DNA from: Impatiens glandulifera
Taxonomy: Eukaryota > Streptophyta > Magnoliopsida > Ericales > Balsaminaceae
Assembly (NCBI RefSeq): GCF_907164915.1
Contig: NC_061862.1
Location: forward strand, 60,947,068 to 61,011,067
Reading direction: 5' to 3'
Length of the DNA: 64,000 nt
The position numbers and the translations under genes were made by a program. The stretch's first letter is position 1. Each line of letters opens with the position of its first letter. Below are positions 1 through 12,462 of this stretch, piece after piece. The notes below the pieces were generated by a model that was not told the DNA's origin, did no database searches, and saw nothing but the letters and a program-made list of their open reading frames with translations.

Positions 1-2771
1 CAAGAGAAAGCGAGACTTAAGAAACTAGAAATTCATTATGCACATCTCATGAGTAAGAAATGAGCTGAAAGGAAACCAAGTAAGAAAGATTGGAAGGGCA
101 AGAAGATATTAATTATAAATGAATCTTATGTCCAAACACACAAGAAGGAACCATGTAAAGATAAACGTTATTTCTGCGGAAAGCAAAAGCATTATTAGAA
201 AGATTGCCTGAAACGTAAAGCTATGTTCGAAAAGAAAGGTAAGCCTAAAATTTATGTATGTTTCGAATTAAATTTAGTTGAGGTTCCTTATAATACTTGG
301 TGGATTAATTCTGATTGTACCACACATGTTTCAAATACAATGCATGGATTTCTTACAATGCATGGATTTATATCTTTTTTCAAACTTTTTATGTACCTAG
401 TGTTTCTCAAAATTCGATATCTTTTTCAAAATTTGATGGGGCTGGATACTCTTTTGAGTGTAAGAATGAATGTTTTAGTTTATTTCAGCATAATCTTTTT
501 GTAGGGTCGGGTATCCTTAAAGAATAGTTTATACAAATTAAAGTTAGATGCCCTATTTGCTGAAACACTACTAACTGTGCATCATTATGTTAATGCTGGT
601 ACAAAATATGGTTTCATTGATTAAATGTCTACTTCTTTGTGGCATAAACGTTTGGGTCATATATCCAATGAAAGAATTCAAGGATTAGTAAAGAATGCAA
701 TCCTAAATGATTTGGATTTTACTTATCTTGGAATTTATGTGAATTGTATTAAAGGAAAACAAACAAGACATACACTTAAGAAAATAGCCACACGAAGCAC
801 ACAACTCCTTAAAATATTACACACTGATATTTGTGGGCCTTTTATGTTCCATCTTTTGGTAGAGAAAATTATTTAATCACATTCATTGACGACTTTTAAC
901 ATTATCGATATGAATATTTATTGCATGAGTCTCAATCTATTGATATCCTTGAGATTTTTGTCACTGAAGTTGAAAGGCAATTAGACAAAAAGGTGAAAAT
1001 TGTCAAATATGATAAAGCTGGTGAATATTATGGTAAGTATGATGAAAGTATACAGTGTCGTGGTCCATTTGCTAAATTCCTAGAAAGTCATGGCATATGT
1101 GCTCAATACACAATGCCAAGAACACCATAACAGAATGGTGTTACAAAAAGGCGTAATCATACATGAATGGAAATGGTTAGAAGTATGTTAAGTAATTTAT
1201 ATTTACTCATATCATTGTGGATGAATACTTTACTCACAGCTGATATGTGTTAAATAGGGTTCCTAGTAAGTCAGTTCAAAAGACACCTTTTGAATTGTGG
1301 ATAGGAAGGAAACATAGTTTAATACACCTACATGTTTAGGGTACATAGCAGAAGTAAGAACTTATTGTCTACATGAGTATAGATTTTACTGTCCTAATCA
1401 TAGTACGAGAATTTTTGAAATTAAGAATGTTAGGTTCATTGAAAATGATGAAACTAGTGAGAGTTTGGAACCACGTAAAGTGGGAATTCAAGTTGTTGTT
1501 CGTGTACATGTTGAACGTGTTAATGATTCAGAAGAACAACATATTAATGATCAAACTTCACATAATAAAGTCATTATGAATGAACCTATGATATATAAAC
1601 CACAAAATATTGCATTAAGACGATCTATAAGGGACAAAAGATCTGCAATTTGTAATGATTATGTAGTTTATTTACAAGAGACAGAATTCGACTTAGGCAT
1701 CACTAATGATCTAATTTCGTTTTCACATGCCATATAAAGTGAAAATTCCGCTAAATGGTTAGACGCCATGAAAGAAGAGTTAAAATCAATGGATCAAAAT
1801 GAAGTCTAGGATTTCGTTGAATTGCCAAAAGGTTGTAAAAGAGTCGGGTATAAATGGGTCTCTAAGACAAAGCACAACTCAATTGGTAATATCGAACGAT
1901 ATAAAGTCAGACTAGTTGCCAAAGGTTTTACTCAGAAAGATGGTATTGACTTTAAAGAGACATTCTCACCTATCTCTAAAAAGGATTCTTTTAGAATCAT
2001 TATGGCAATTGTAGTTCACTATGATTTGTAACTCCATCAAATGAATGTGAAAACTGTTTTTCTAAATGGGAATATATATGAAAATGTGTTAATGGATCAA
2101 CCAGAAGGTTTTGTAGTTGAAGGTATGGAACATATGATGTGTAAATTACAGAAGTCAATATACGAACTTAAACGAGCGTCCCATCAATGGTATCTTAAGT
2201 TTAATAATATCATTACCTCTTTTAAGTTTAAGGAAAATATTGTTGATCGATGTATATACCAAAGGATCAGTGTGAGCAAGTTTATAATGTTTATTTTGTA
2301 TGTTGGTGATATCTTGCTTGCTACTATTGATTTTGTTTTGTTGTATAAAACCAAATATTTTCTCTCTAAGAACTTTGAAATGAAATATATGAATGAGGCA
2401 TCCTATCTAATTGAAATAGAAATATTTCGTGATAGATCAAATGAATTGTTGGGATTGTCTTATAAAACATATATTAATAAAGTTTTAGAGAGATTTAAGA
2501 TTGAAAAAATGCAATGCATGTACTGAAATAGAACGTATTCCTTATACAACTATGGTTGGAAGCTTGATGTATGCTCAGATTTGTACTAGACCAGAAATCA
2601 ACTTTGTTATTAAAATGTGGGCTAGATATCAAAGTAATCTAGAAACAGATCATTGGAAATATGCAAAAAAAATGTTAAGGTATCTTCAAGGAACATAAGA
2701 CTTTATGCTCATTTATAGGAGGTCTAATCATCTCGAGGTGATTGGATACTCGAATTCAGATTTTGTCGGAT
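1..2771 (+). mobile_element. Decayed Ty1/copia retrotransposon (gag-pol, 5' end outside window, 3' end lost)
   Basis: This is a pseudogenised copia polyprotein read in several plus-strand frames. In order it shows: the end of gag with a damaged zinc knuckle (about 150-235), a GAG-pre-integrase block with the LWHKRLGHISNERI motif (625-780), integrase pieces including LHTDICGPF (about 815-845) and QYTMPRTP (about 1107-1130), then reverse transcriptase (1822-2526) with YKVRLVAKGFTQKDGIDF, MNVKTVFLNG and a mutated YVGDI in place of the active-site YVDDI, and the approach to RNase H (2501-2771). The order gag-integrase-RT-RNase H is diagnostic of Ty1/copia. Many stops and frameshifts break it, so it is not active. 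It is closely similar to the copia at 11519-16508. It stops abruptly at about 2766-2771, where LINE sequence on the other strand begins. Confidence 0.9.
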
Positions 2772-4149
2772 TTGGTGCCTTATTTGGATCCATGTCAAAT
2801 GAATCTTTTTTAATCCCTTCATTTTTTGGAGTTTTGGTTAGCATTTCATTCCACTCATCTATCACTTTTGGTTTAATGCAGTTGATAATAGATGTCATGT
2901 TTCTCGTTCCACCAGATTTAAATAAATTTTGATAATATTGTCTAATTAAACTGCTAATTGCACTCCTACTTGTTTGCCATGTTCTAAAATCATCAACCAA
3001 TCTCTGAATTCTATTTGTTTCACTCATGTCAATGGTACGCGTATAAAAGTATCGTGTGTTTTTATCTCGAGCTTGAAGGTATTTTATTTTTGCTCGATCC
3101 TTCTAGTATTTTCCCTCATTTTCCACAAAATATCAATTTGTCTTTCAATGTTGATTATGTTCTCCATATTGTTATGTGGTGGAGCAACATTTTGTAAATG
3201 AATGAGGTCTCTCTGAAGCTCCTTGATATTTTGTTTGTTATTCCTTGTATTGGTTATGTTCCATTCTTTCTGAATTGATACATGTTCTTGCAATATAAGT
3301 TCTAACAAAGAGATACAAAAAACTTTTCCACAATTGTCCTAATGATGTTTTACAGAATTAGTACATGAATCATAATCAAGCCAATAAGATTCAAATTTAA
3401 ATGTTTTCATCTTATTACGATTCATACCATTGATTGTGATCTCAATAAAGGAGTGATCGAAACCTACAGTTGGATGTGTAAAAACAATTGCATGTGGATA
3501 TGTTTTTCTCCATTCAGAATTACAAAAAGCTCTCTATCAAGAATTTATGACCCCTTAGTTTCCTTCTCTTCTATTGAACCATGTGTAGTGATTTCTTCCA
3601 TGGGGGCATTTCATTAAGTTTCATGAACTAATGAAGTTTTTAAATTCTCATTCGAGCTTGATTAATTTGTCCGTTTGATGTATTATTTGTGGTGTACATC
3701 CTATCATTAAAATCTCCATAAAAAAAAATCCATATCATATTATTTGTGGAGATTTTATTTGCAATTATATTCCAAAGTTGACTTCTATGCCCTTCTTCTA
3801 GACAACCATAAATAAAAGATAGTCTCCAAATATCCTCTGGCCTTGGTCATTGGACCACACTATCGACAAAAAATTGTGTGAAACTATTAAAGGAAATATT
3901 TACATCGTTCAACCAAAATGTTGCGACACATCCGGTTAGTTCCACTAGTGAGATGACTCGGGTATTTGGTATTTGTACATCTCTTGCAATTTTTTAAACT
4001 TCATTATCATTCATTCTTGTGTTCTAGTAAGCCTAATTTTTTCCCTTGTCCCCATAGGTCCTTAAGTTGAGAAATTGTCAAGGCAGGACCTAACCTTGAA
4101 CTATTACAACAGATAACAATCATTGAACGATTTGAAGCCTTTTAAGGAT

Positions 4150-4380
4150 TGCCTCAGTCACCTTCGTGTTTCATTCATATGAGTTTTCTTCTTTTTTCCC
4201 TTCCTCGACTGTCTCATTTTTTCCTTTTCTCATTTTTTCCGACTTCTTTCTCTTTTTCATTTTTTCAACTCTTTATCATTTTCATTTTTTTCGACTCCAT
4301 CCTCTTTTTTCATCTTTTTTTATTCGACTCCTTCCTCTTCTCTTTTTTTCGACTCCTTTTCTTTTTTCCTTCCTTAAAAC
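4150..4380. repeat. Pyrimidine-rich low-complexity stretch within the LINE remnant
   Basis: The plus strand is almost entirely T and C, with repeats such as TTTTTCGACTCC (about 4200-4375). It yields long Phe/Ser-rich open frames that have no family resemblance and look like a composition artefact. On the LINE strand it is a purine-rich linker between ORF1 and the endonuclease. Confidence 0.6.
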
Positions 4381-5020
4381 ATTTTCACCAAACGTCTGAC
4401 TTTGTGGGTGTCGACTAACTCTTCAATCTTTATTTCAACGTTGTTCATGTAATTTTCTTTATTTTCCTCCCATTCTATAGCTTCACTTTCATGTCGATAG
4501 TGGTTCGAAGACGCACTGTTATTCACATGTTGTACCAAACAAAGTTTTGATTTCTTATTGGATAGATTTAGAGAATCTTGGACCTTTCTCTTATTACATC
4601 TTTTTGGATTTTCCATGTCCATTTGTATCGCTTCATTAAATGACGTTTTCGTATCTAGGGTGATGTTGTTGAAAATGATTGGAAGTGAATGTGTATTTGG
4701 TTGGTGAATCTCTCTCTTTCTCACTATCTTGACATAGTGAACTCACGGGTATTTTTTGGTTGGATGGGTTTAATAGGGCAACACAATTTATCCGGTTTTG
4801 CACATCCATTGTTTGGTTTGTCGATTTCTCCTTTCTATTACTTGTAATAATTTGACTACATTTTCCTTGATGTTTTACATTACTATTGGGAAGGTTGTCC
4901 ATTAGTCTTACCTGATTAGGTATGATATAATCTGGCTCTTTCCCAATAACGGTCACATTAAGTTTAAATGATTTATATGGCTTAATTAGATTACATACAT
5001 TTTATGATTATCACATAAAT

Positions 5021-5150
5021 GTTCCGTCACATTGGTTTCGATCTAATCATCTCATATGTTAATGTGAACTTTTTTAGTGTTCGGCGTTCCATCACATTGG
5101 TTTCGATCTCATCATCTCATATGTTAATGTGAACTTTTTTAGTGTTCGGC
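5021..5150. repeat. 65-bp tandem duplication (two copies)
   Basis: Copies at 5021-5085 and 5086-5150 both begin GTTCC(G/A)TCACATTGG and end TTAGTGTTCGGC. They differ at only a couple of positions, so the duplication is recent. It lies inside the LINE remnant just left of the CACTA insertion. Confidence 0.9.
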
Positions 5151-5261
5151 GTAGGTTGATCAGATCCTGATAGACAGAAGCAATGCGTTAGACTTTTAGA
5201 GCTTACCCTGGCATGTAGTTGGCACTAGTAAAAAAATCATTAATAGTAACCAAAATAGTAA

Positions 5262-5670
5262 CTGTTTGTTCAGCGGTTGATATTAAAGGGGGTAATACCA
5301 ACCGTTTAAAAATCGTTAATATAAAGGGGTCAATATTAACCGCTCTTAAAAACGGTTGATATTAACTCATCTATATTAACGGAATTTTAAAACGGTTGAT
5401 ATTGACTCCACTCTATATCAACAGTTTCAAAAACCGTTGATATAAAGGGGGCCAATATCAACCGCTCTTAAAACAGTTGATATTAACTCATCTATATTAA
5501 CGGAATTTTAAAATGGTTGATATTGACCAACTTTATATTAACAGTTTTAAAAACAGTCAGATATTAACCACATCTATATCAACCACTTTAAAAACCGTTG
5601 ATATTGACCAAATCTATATCAACCATTTTAAAAATGGTTGATATAAAGGGGTAAATATCAACCGTTATTA
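5262..5670. repeat. Left subterminal repeat array of the CACTA element
   Basis: More than a dozen copies of a 10-14 bp motif related to ACGGTTGATATT alternate in direct and inverted orientation, spaced about 15-30 bp apart. In En/Spm-type elements such arrays bind the transposase accessory protein. That function is inferred here by analogy. Confidence 0.75.
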
Positions 5671-7319
5671 TAAGACTTATTCTGATATATATTTTGTTAT
5701 ATTATATTTTATTATTGCAGCAAAATATTTAAATAAATATTATTCTTAGTAAAAAAGAAATTATTCAATATTTTTATTAAAAATTGTTATGAAAATTTAT
5801 TTGTAATTTTTGAGTTATTTTTATTTATTTTATATGAGGAATAAAAGTGAGATAAGATAAAAAAAAAAATATACACGAAGGAATGTTTTTTTAGGGAAAA
5901 AATAAATAAAAATATTAACAAAATTTAGTGTTTATGAAAATTATAAATATTAATAAATTTTAATATTTAATAAGAATAAAAAAATACTATTAAAAAGGAG
6001 AAATTAAAATTTAAAATTTAAAGAAAAAAAATTAATAAGTGGAGAGATTAGATAGAAACTAGGAAAGATATATAATCATATATTTTTATTAAATTTAAAA
6101 TATAATTAATAATTATTTATACAAATATATATGCATTTATTAATAATTAATTATATGAATTATATATATATAATATAAATATTAAATAATAATAATAATA
6201 ATAAGTAAAAAAACTAAAATTTTATGACAATATATTTTAAATTTAAAAACAAAATATAATTTCATATTTTATGTAATAAAATAAATATATATATATAATT
6301 AAATTTGAAATATTCATAATTATTTAATAAAATATACATATAAAATATTTAAAATTTAAAATTTTTATATAAATTAATTTGATTTGTTATTTAATAGAGT
6401 AAATATATATAATATTACCATTTTAAAAATAGTTGATATTAAATATTTTTTAATATTTTGAATTTAATAATTTATATTTATATATAATATTTAATATTTA
6501 ATATATATATATATATATAATATTTAAGTAATTAAATTCGATAAATATAATATATATATATATAATTAAAATAAATAAATAAATTATCATTAAAATTGTG
6601 GGTTGTTATACAAAATAATTAATTAATTAATTCTCCTTATCTGATAACTTCTCTTTAACCTCGATAACTTCTTCTCTCCTCAATCACCTCTCTTCCCACA
6701 ACCTTTATTTTTATTACTTATTCTCTCCTCAATTTCTCTCTCATCCCTCAACCCTCAATCCTATGCTCTCAAATCCCATAAACAACTCTCCTCCTTCAAA
6801 TTAATTCTCTTAATTTCTTCCTCATTTGCCTTATAGGTAAAATTATCATTGTATAATCAGGTTTATATTATTAACTTTAATTTTAATTATTTATGTTGTA
6901 AATATCTTTATACGTAGGTATACTAAATTTGGACAGAATTAATTATAAAAAAGAGGAGGTAGTTAATTATGAAGAAAATGAGATTTATGCTGAAGGAAGA
7001 AGAAATAGATGATAGAAGATGAAGATCAAGGAAAAAGAGATAGAAGATGAAGATCAAGTAAGAAGAAATAGATGATAGAAGATCAAGATCAAATTATTAT
7101 TTTTTATTTTTTGTATTATGAATTTTTTATTTAAATGTAGTATTTGTATGTAATGGAATTAAATTATTTTAATGTTAATTTTGGAATTATATTTAAAAAT
7201 TATCTTGTCATTTGAAATTTTGTATAAAATAATTAAATTTATTTTAAAATGATTTTTAATTAAATAATTGAAATATTTTTTTTATAAATTTGGAATAAAA
7301 AATGTCAACAACCATTATA

Positions 7320-7675
7320 ATTAAGAAATTACAACCACTTTTATAGTTCTTAATAACAACCGCCAACAAAATGGTTAATATTGAGTAATTTTTTAAACGG
7401 TTGATATTGCTTAATAATAATGGCATATAAAGGTTGATATTGCTTAATAATAATGGCATATAAAACGGTTGATATTTCTTAATAACAACCTGCTCAAAAA
7501 ACGGTTGTTATTGAGTAATAACAACCGCCCCAAAATGGTTGATATTTCATGTTTGAGCAATGCCTACGGAGGCTCTAATAACGGATGTCAACCGTTTTTT
7601 GAACTGTTATTATTACTCAACACTAACCATTTTTTGTTTAATAACAACAGTAAAAACCGTTAATATTGACCTTTT
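7320..7675. repeat. Right subterminal repeat array of the CACTA element
   Basis: At least eight copies of the motif family AACGGTTGATATT / AACAACCG occur in both orientations before the terminal CACTAAGT. It is the counterpart of the left array, with TTGTTATT variants that are commoner on this side. Confidence 0.7.
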
Positions 7676-8565
7676 TTTTACTTAGTGATAGTGGAGTTCT
7701 GCTGGATGAGTAAGTTTAAGCCAAAAGCGGAATTGTGTTCCCTCTTGATCTATTGGATTAGAATATTCTTTGACATCATGTCCATGTGTACTGCAACCAA
7801 AACAGACCTCTCGTCCAATTTCTCGTATTTGTAAGTCACTCAAATATCTGATTTGCCTTCTCTTGTGATATTTATACCTGTTTTGATTGTTTTTGATACA
7901 TCAATGTTGACTCGGATCCTAACAAAATTATATATCCCTTTTCGATTGATCGATCGTACATCAATTTTTATTATTTCTCCTTGGTCAGCCGCGATTCTTC
8001 GGTTAACTTCTTCTGTGGATAAGCCTTGAGTAAAGCTGTGAAAGTTGGATCCAAATCGGCATCATTAAGAAATAAATATCTTTAATTAGATTATCATCAT
8101 TCTCTTTGCTACATTCTCTTTCCTACCATCATCATGTTGTCAATAACTCATGGTATATTTTGTAGAAAACTTTTTTTTTCTACCAAAAAAAACTAAAAGA
8201 GAAGACGTTGTCTTTCATTTTTTTGTATTACCAGGCCATTGTGTTCCCTTCCATTATTGTTCAAATTGATTACTTTCTGATATTCTTTTTGGTATATAAC
8301 TTCCCGACTACATTGAAATTTATGTTTTACTCCATGAGTATTGCTAGTTTGATTCAAATTTTGATTGAAATACAATAAATCATATAAGTAGAAGTTGAAA
8401 AATCTAACAGAAATGTATAAAGAAATGATAAAACTCTCATAACTGTTACCAAAATTAATGGAAAACTTATGGAAAAACAGCTCACCAAGAAAAGTAACTG
8501 TGAAAAGGAGTGACTGTACTAGAGAGTAAATCTAGTGAGGCTCGGTTAGATAAGGTTTGAAACGT

Positions 8566-9793
8566 TCTAAAAACTTTTGATCTCAAGCTAAAACTTTTTG
8601 ATCAATAATTGAGAGTATAGCATCTATTTATGGGACACAATCCCAAAATGTAATTCATTATATTATTATATGGATATCAACATCAATATCAATAAAACTG
8701 TCTTTCTTTCTTCTTCTTCCCTCAATGCTTAGAAATCAAAATTTGAATCAAGGGTGTTGAAATGTGTCATGTTAGGATACTCTTATACACTATTACCCTA
8801 ATTTACCTACATTCTAAAATCTGAGTCTTAATTATAAGGCAATACCCAATTTAGGTTTAGTACATTTTGAACAAATCTCATTTTTTTATTATAACATTAC
8901 ATGCAATGTAGCATAATAATATTAGTCTATTTTTCTTTTCTTTTTTATCACAAATATAACATGTTTGAAAATGTCCAACTCCGGACAAACTGGAGTTGAG
9001 TTTGGATGATTTTTTAATTTACTTAAAATTTATATTTTTTATAATATGATTGAGGGTTTGATTTAGATAAAAATAATTTTATGAAATATATACTTTAATT
9101 AAAAATTTTTTGTTCAACACTTTATGTTTTAAATAGAGTAATTATACCACCTTCGAAGTTTAAAAAAATATTTTTTATTTAACTTGTTATATTTTTTTTA
9201 TTATTATATTGAAAACATTAATAAAATTTATTTTTAAATTTAACATAAATAATTTAATTTAATTTAATTTGTTTATTTAAATATTATAACAATTTTTTAA
9301 TTAGGTGTTCAAATCATCTTTGAGTTGATAAATTTTTATTATTTTTTATAGGGGCCTTAGGCTCCTAGCTTACCCCCACGTCTAGAACCGGCCATCAATA
9401 AAGATCTATCTATATGTCACTATTATTTTATGTTTTTTTTTTTAACAATTTAATCATGGAATCCTTGCTCTCATTTCATGATCTCGTGGGATCCGTCTAA
9501 ATCTAACACCCGGAATTTGAAATATGTAATTGTTAATTCCTAGTTACTTTAAATAATATTATTCTTCAGGAACTACACCAACCTACCTTTATAAACAAAA
9601 AAAAATGAAATTGATAATAGTAATATATTTTATTTTATTTAATGTTTTCTAAATATTTTCAAACTATAAAATTACTTGGTTTTTTTAAAACATGGAAACA
9701 AACAACCTAAATTTAATTGCAAGATTACCCATTTCCCAGTTCATAATTTGTAAAATATATTTTTTTTAATATAGGTCACACGCTTATGATTGC
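8566..9793. repeat. Duplicated CIPK 3'-flank, copy A
   Basis: This stretch matches copy B (11240-11518 plus 16514-18740) and copy C (28960-30030) over most of its length. Shared landmarks are ATGTTGAAATGTGTCATG, the run AGCTT(A/G)CCCC(C)ACGTCTAGAAC, and GCAAGATTACCCATTTCCC. The similarity stops at GGTCACACGCTTAT, which corresponds to the sequence just beyond the stop codon of the CIPK gene. No coding sequence is present in this copy. Confidence 0.75.
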
Positions 9794-9929
9794 AAATAAT
9801 ATTATATAGAAATTACAATTTACTTATATAAAAATTAATATAATATAATATAATAATTATATTATTACAATTTATTATAAATATATTTTTTGGGGGGAAA
9901 TTATTATAAATATATTATTTTAAATATTA

Positions 9930-9995
9930 AAAGAGTCTCCTTCTAATCGACGGTTATATAAGGTTTCCTTCTAATCGACGGTTATATAAGGTCAT
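9930..9995. repeat. Short tandem repeat
   Basis: CTTCTAATCGACGGTTATATAAGG occurs twice in a row (period about 25-28 bp), followed by a partial third copy of ATATAAGGTC. Confidence 0.7.
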
Positions 9996-10179
9996 ATAAG
10001 GTCGGAAACATTTTGATCAATACTCCATTTCTCAAACTTAAATGAATGATTGGATTGGAACGAATCTAAGTTTGAAGCTTCCGTTACTACCACCTCATTA
10101 AAAACTGTATTACGGAAAACACTTTAGGATAAAACATTGATAAGAGAAAAAAAGTATGGCTTCACGGATTATTAAAAAG

Positions 10180-10690
10180 GATCAAGTTGGTTGAGATGTG
10201 ATTGTAAATCTTGAGGCTATCAGCCTTAGGAATATGCCAACCAATTGAATCTTTGTTCCTGGTAAAACATGACAATATTATTCAATTTTCTCTTATTTTG
10301 TGGTAGTCAATCTCTATATGCTTTTCATGAAAGATTGGATTTGTTGCTATATAGGTTGCCACTTGATTATCAATGCATAGTGATTTGAGTGGATGATTCA
10401 ATACATAAATCTTTGATTAGCACCTTCAGTCATACTAGCTCATTTGTTAACTTCCTCATAACCCCGATATTCAGCCTCAACACTTGAACAAGACACCACC
10501 TTCTATTTCTTAGACTTCCAAGTAAACAAATTACCTCATATAAAAGTTTAATAGCCCAGAGTTGATTTTTTATCAATAGTTTCTCCAACATTATTCGCAT
10601 CATAATAACCAACAATCTCAATATTTCCATTCTTTCCCATCATAACTAGTTTCAATTGATTTTAACTTTCGCAAAATAGAGATATTCACA
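10180..10690 (-). mobile_element. Copia RNase H fragment (decayed), minus strand
   Basis: The minus strand reads GYYDANNVGETIDKKSTLGY, then LFTWKSKK and SSVEAEYRG, then CIDNQVATYIATNP and HEKHIEID, ending in HIPKADS. These correspond in order to the copia RNase H motifs GYxDADxAG, KSTSGY, WxSKKQ, SSxEAEYxA, CDNxSAxxIxxNP, TKHIEID and ADxLTK. Frameshifts and stops interrupt it. No LTR was found beside it, so this is a 0.5 kb relic between duplicated CIPK-flank copies. Confidence 0.8.
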
Positions 10691-10884
10691 ATTCTAACAT
10701 TTTTCACAACTCAAAAATTAATAATTTTAAGTACTAAGTCTCAAAATAAAATAAGGCTAGTAAAGTGAAAAATTGAAAAATTAGAGATTTTCAGATTTTA
10801 TTTAACAGAATAAAAACAAGAAAAAAGTAACAAAAAAATTGAGATAATATAGTTTCAAAGCTTAAAATATATAAGATAAATAGG

Positions 10885-11293
10885 GTAGGTAAATTATATA
10901 GACATGAAAACTAATATATAATTTATAATATTATGATAATATATTACAAATATATTATTTTATATTTAAAAAAATACATTTCAAACAATGGTTAAACATA
11001 TATATATATATGATTGAGAGAAAATTTGGGAGAGGAAATAATATTGCGCAATTTAAATCGTTGAAAAAAATAATAAATTTTTTCTTTCTTTTCACTTATT
11101 GTTTTTTTTCCAACTAGTGATGTGATGACATGTAGGACCGGATCATATACTAAAACATAGTGAGATATTTTATTAAATTTATTGTAATTTTAAACGTGGT
11201 TTGAGATAAGAACTCAGAATTGAAAGTTTTAAAATTCTCTATTATTTCATTTTCAATTCATCCTACATATTCATGTTATATAATACTTTCCCG

Positions 11294-11368
<75 letters not shown>

Positions 11369-11518
11369 GTTAATATCAATCAAACTAACTTTATTCTTCT
11401 TTCCAGTGCTCACAAATCAAAATTATCAAGGATGTTGAAATGCGTCAGGTTAGGAAACTCTTACAACGATTACCCTAATTTACTTACATTATAAAATCTG
11501 AGTTTTATTATAATACTT
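10885..11518. repeat. Duplicated CIPK 3'-flank, copy B, first part
   Basis: The sequence matches 28840-29225 upstream of copy C, including TTACAAATATATTATTTTATATTT and GATGTTGAAATG(C/T)GTCA. It breaks off at a copia insertion point (TACTT at 11514-11518) and resumes at 16509. It also holds an expanded AT microsatellite. Confidence 0.65.
11299..11365. repeat. (AT)n microsatellite
   Basis: About 67 bp of uninterrupted AT dinucleotides, not present at the corresponding place in copies A and C of the duplicated flank. Confidence 0.95.
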
Positions 11519-11870
11519 TGTAAGCCTAAAGCACATTAAGTATTAATATATAATAATATAAATCATTTATATGGGTTGTACAGTTAATGTTATGAGCTTT
11601 TAATTAAAGTCTGAACTACAAACATTTTGAATAGTATTTCTGTGTTTGTTTTTTATTATACAAGGAAGGTTGGTTAAATCTCTAAGAATTGAGGGTTTTT
11701 TTCTCTCCATTAAAAATGGATGATAAGAAAAAAAAAAAAAAACTATTGAAGCTTCTGGAAAAGATCCGCAAATCTACCGTATATTACTGCTTTATGATCG
11801 ATGAAAATTATATAATTGGAAACTCCTTAACAATAATTATTTCAAACTTAAGCTTAATGTTTATCTAACC
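11519..11870 (+). repeat. 5' LTR of the copia element
   Basis: 352 bp, beginning TGTAAGCCTAAAGCAC and ending GTTTATCTAACC. It aligns with the 3' LTR but with many substitutions and indels, so the insertion is not recent. Confidence 0.88.
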
Positions 11871-11872
11871 TG

Positions 11873-11884
11873 TGGTATCATAGC
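11873..11884 (+). other. Primer-binding site (initiator tRNA-Met type)
   Basis: TGGTATCATAGC lies 2 bp after the 5' LTR. The plant copia consensus is TGGTATCAGAGC; one base differs. Confidence 0.85.
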
Positions 11885-12420
11885 ATTAGTTTAAGAACAT
11901 ATGATTTTCCAAATTAAAATTTTGATATATATAAACAGAAATTTTATATATATAAAGAAAGTACGAAGAATAAACTAACCGTGAATTCTTAACAGAAACG
12001 TTAATGGCAGTCGAATAAATAAAAAATGATGAAATTTTAATTAAATAATATATTATTATTAATTAAAGAATGAGTCTATATTATTTATTAATTAAATAAT
12101 ATATATATATATATATATATATATGAAAAATGATAAACTCAACTAAAATTTTAAAGAATGCAAAGTTTACGAATCGACGTGACATTTCATATATGATGAC
12201 ATTTCATATATGGGCAGAAAAGAGAAACTTTTAAAAATATCCTGAAATGCACGTAGATAAAAGAGAAAATAAAAATGTCCTGAAATGCTCATTTCAGGTC
12301 CTAAAACTAAAACTAGCGTTTTTAGGACCCGAAATGTGCGTTTCGGGACGTAGGGACAACGTGATAGGCCACATCGAATTCGTAGACTTACTTTCGCTCG
12401 CTGTATTTTTAGATGAATTT

Positions 12421-12462
<42 letters not shown>

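Larger units (their letters stand above)
5223..7687. mobile_element. Non-autonomous CACTA (En/Spm-like) DNA transposon
   Basis: The left end reads CACTAGTAAAAAAATC and the right end, reverse-complemented, reads CACTAAGTAAAAAAAAGG, so both termini begin with CACTA. Next to each end is a dense subterminal array of a short motif, CGGTTGATATT and its complement (5262-5670 and 7320-7675), in both orientations. This is the arrangement that En/Spm transposases recognise. The roughly 1.6 kb interior is extremely AT-rich with no transposase frame. It contains a CT-rich, leader-like tract at about 6635-6835 ending in a splice-like TTATAG|GTAAAATT, and GA-rich repeats at 6985-7090. The flanking trinucleotides (TGG and ATA) do not match, so the expected 3-bp target duplication is not visible. 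Confidence 0.8.
2766..8140 (-). mobile_element. Decayed LINE (L1-type non-LTR retrotransposon), minus strand, split by a CACTA element
   Basis: Read on the minus strand from right to left. At 8060-7688 there is the ORF1-like domain of plant LINEs, with FVRIRVNIDVS and then a zinc-knuckle-like CFGCSTHGHD near 7815-7772 in which the last cysteine appears as tyrosine. At 5222-4150 there is a low-complexity linker. At about 4130-3300 there is an endonuclease domain, recognisable from SRLGPALTISQLKDLWG, LWNIIAN and the GDFND block near 3730-3700. At about 3030-2770 the start of the reverse transcriptase region reads MDPNKAPNP, matching the family motif KAPGPDG. Everything downstream of that motif is missing. 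The frame is broken by stops throughout. The gap at 5223-7687 is a later DNA transposon insertion. Confidence 0.8.

Noticed and set aside
4149..4418. Phe/Ser-rich 89-residue protein
   Set aside because: Antisense of the purine-rich LINE linker; composition artefact.
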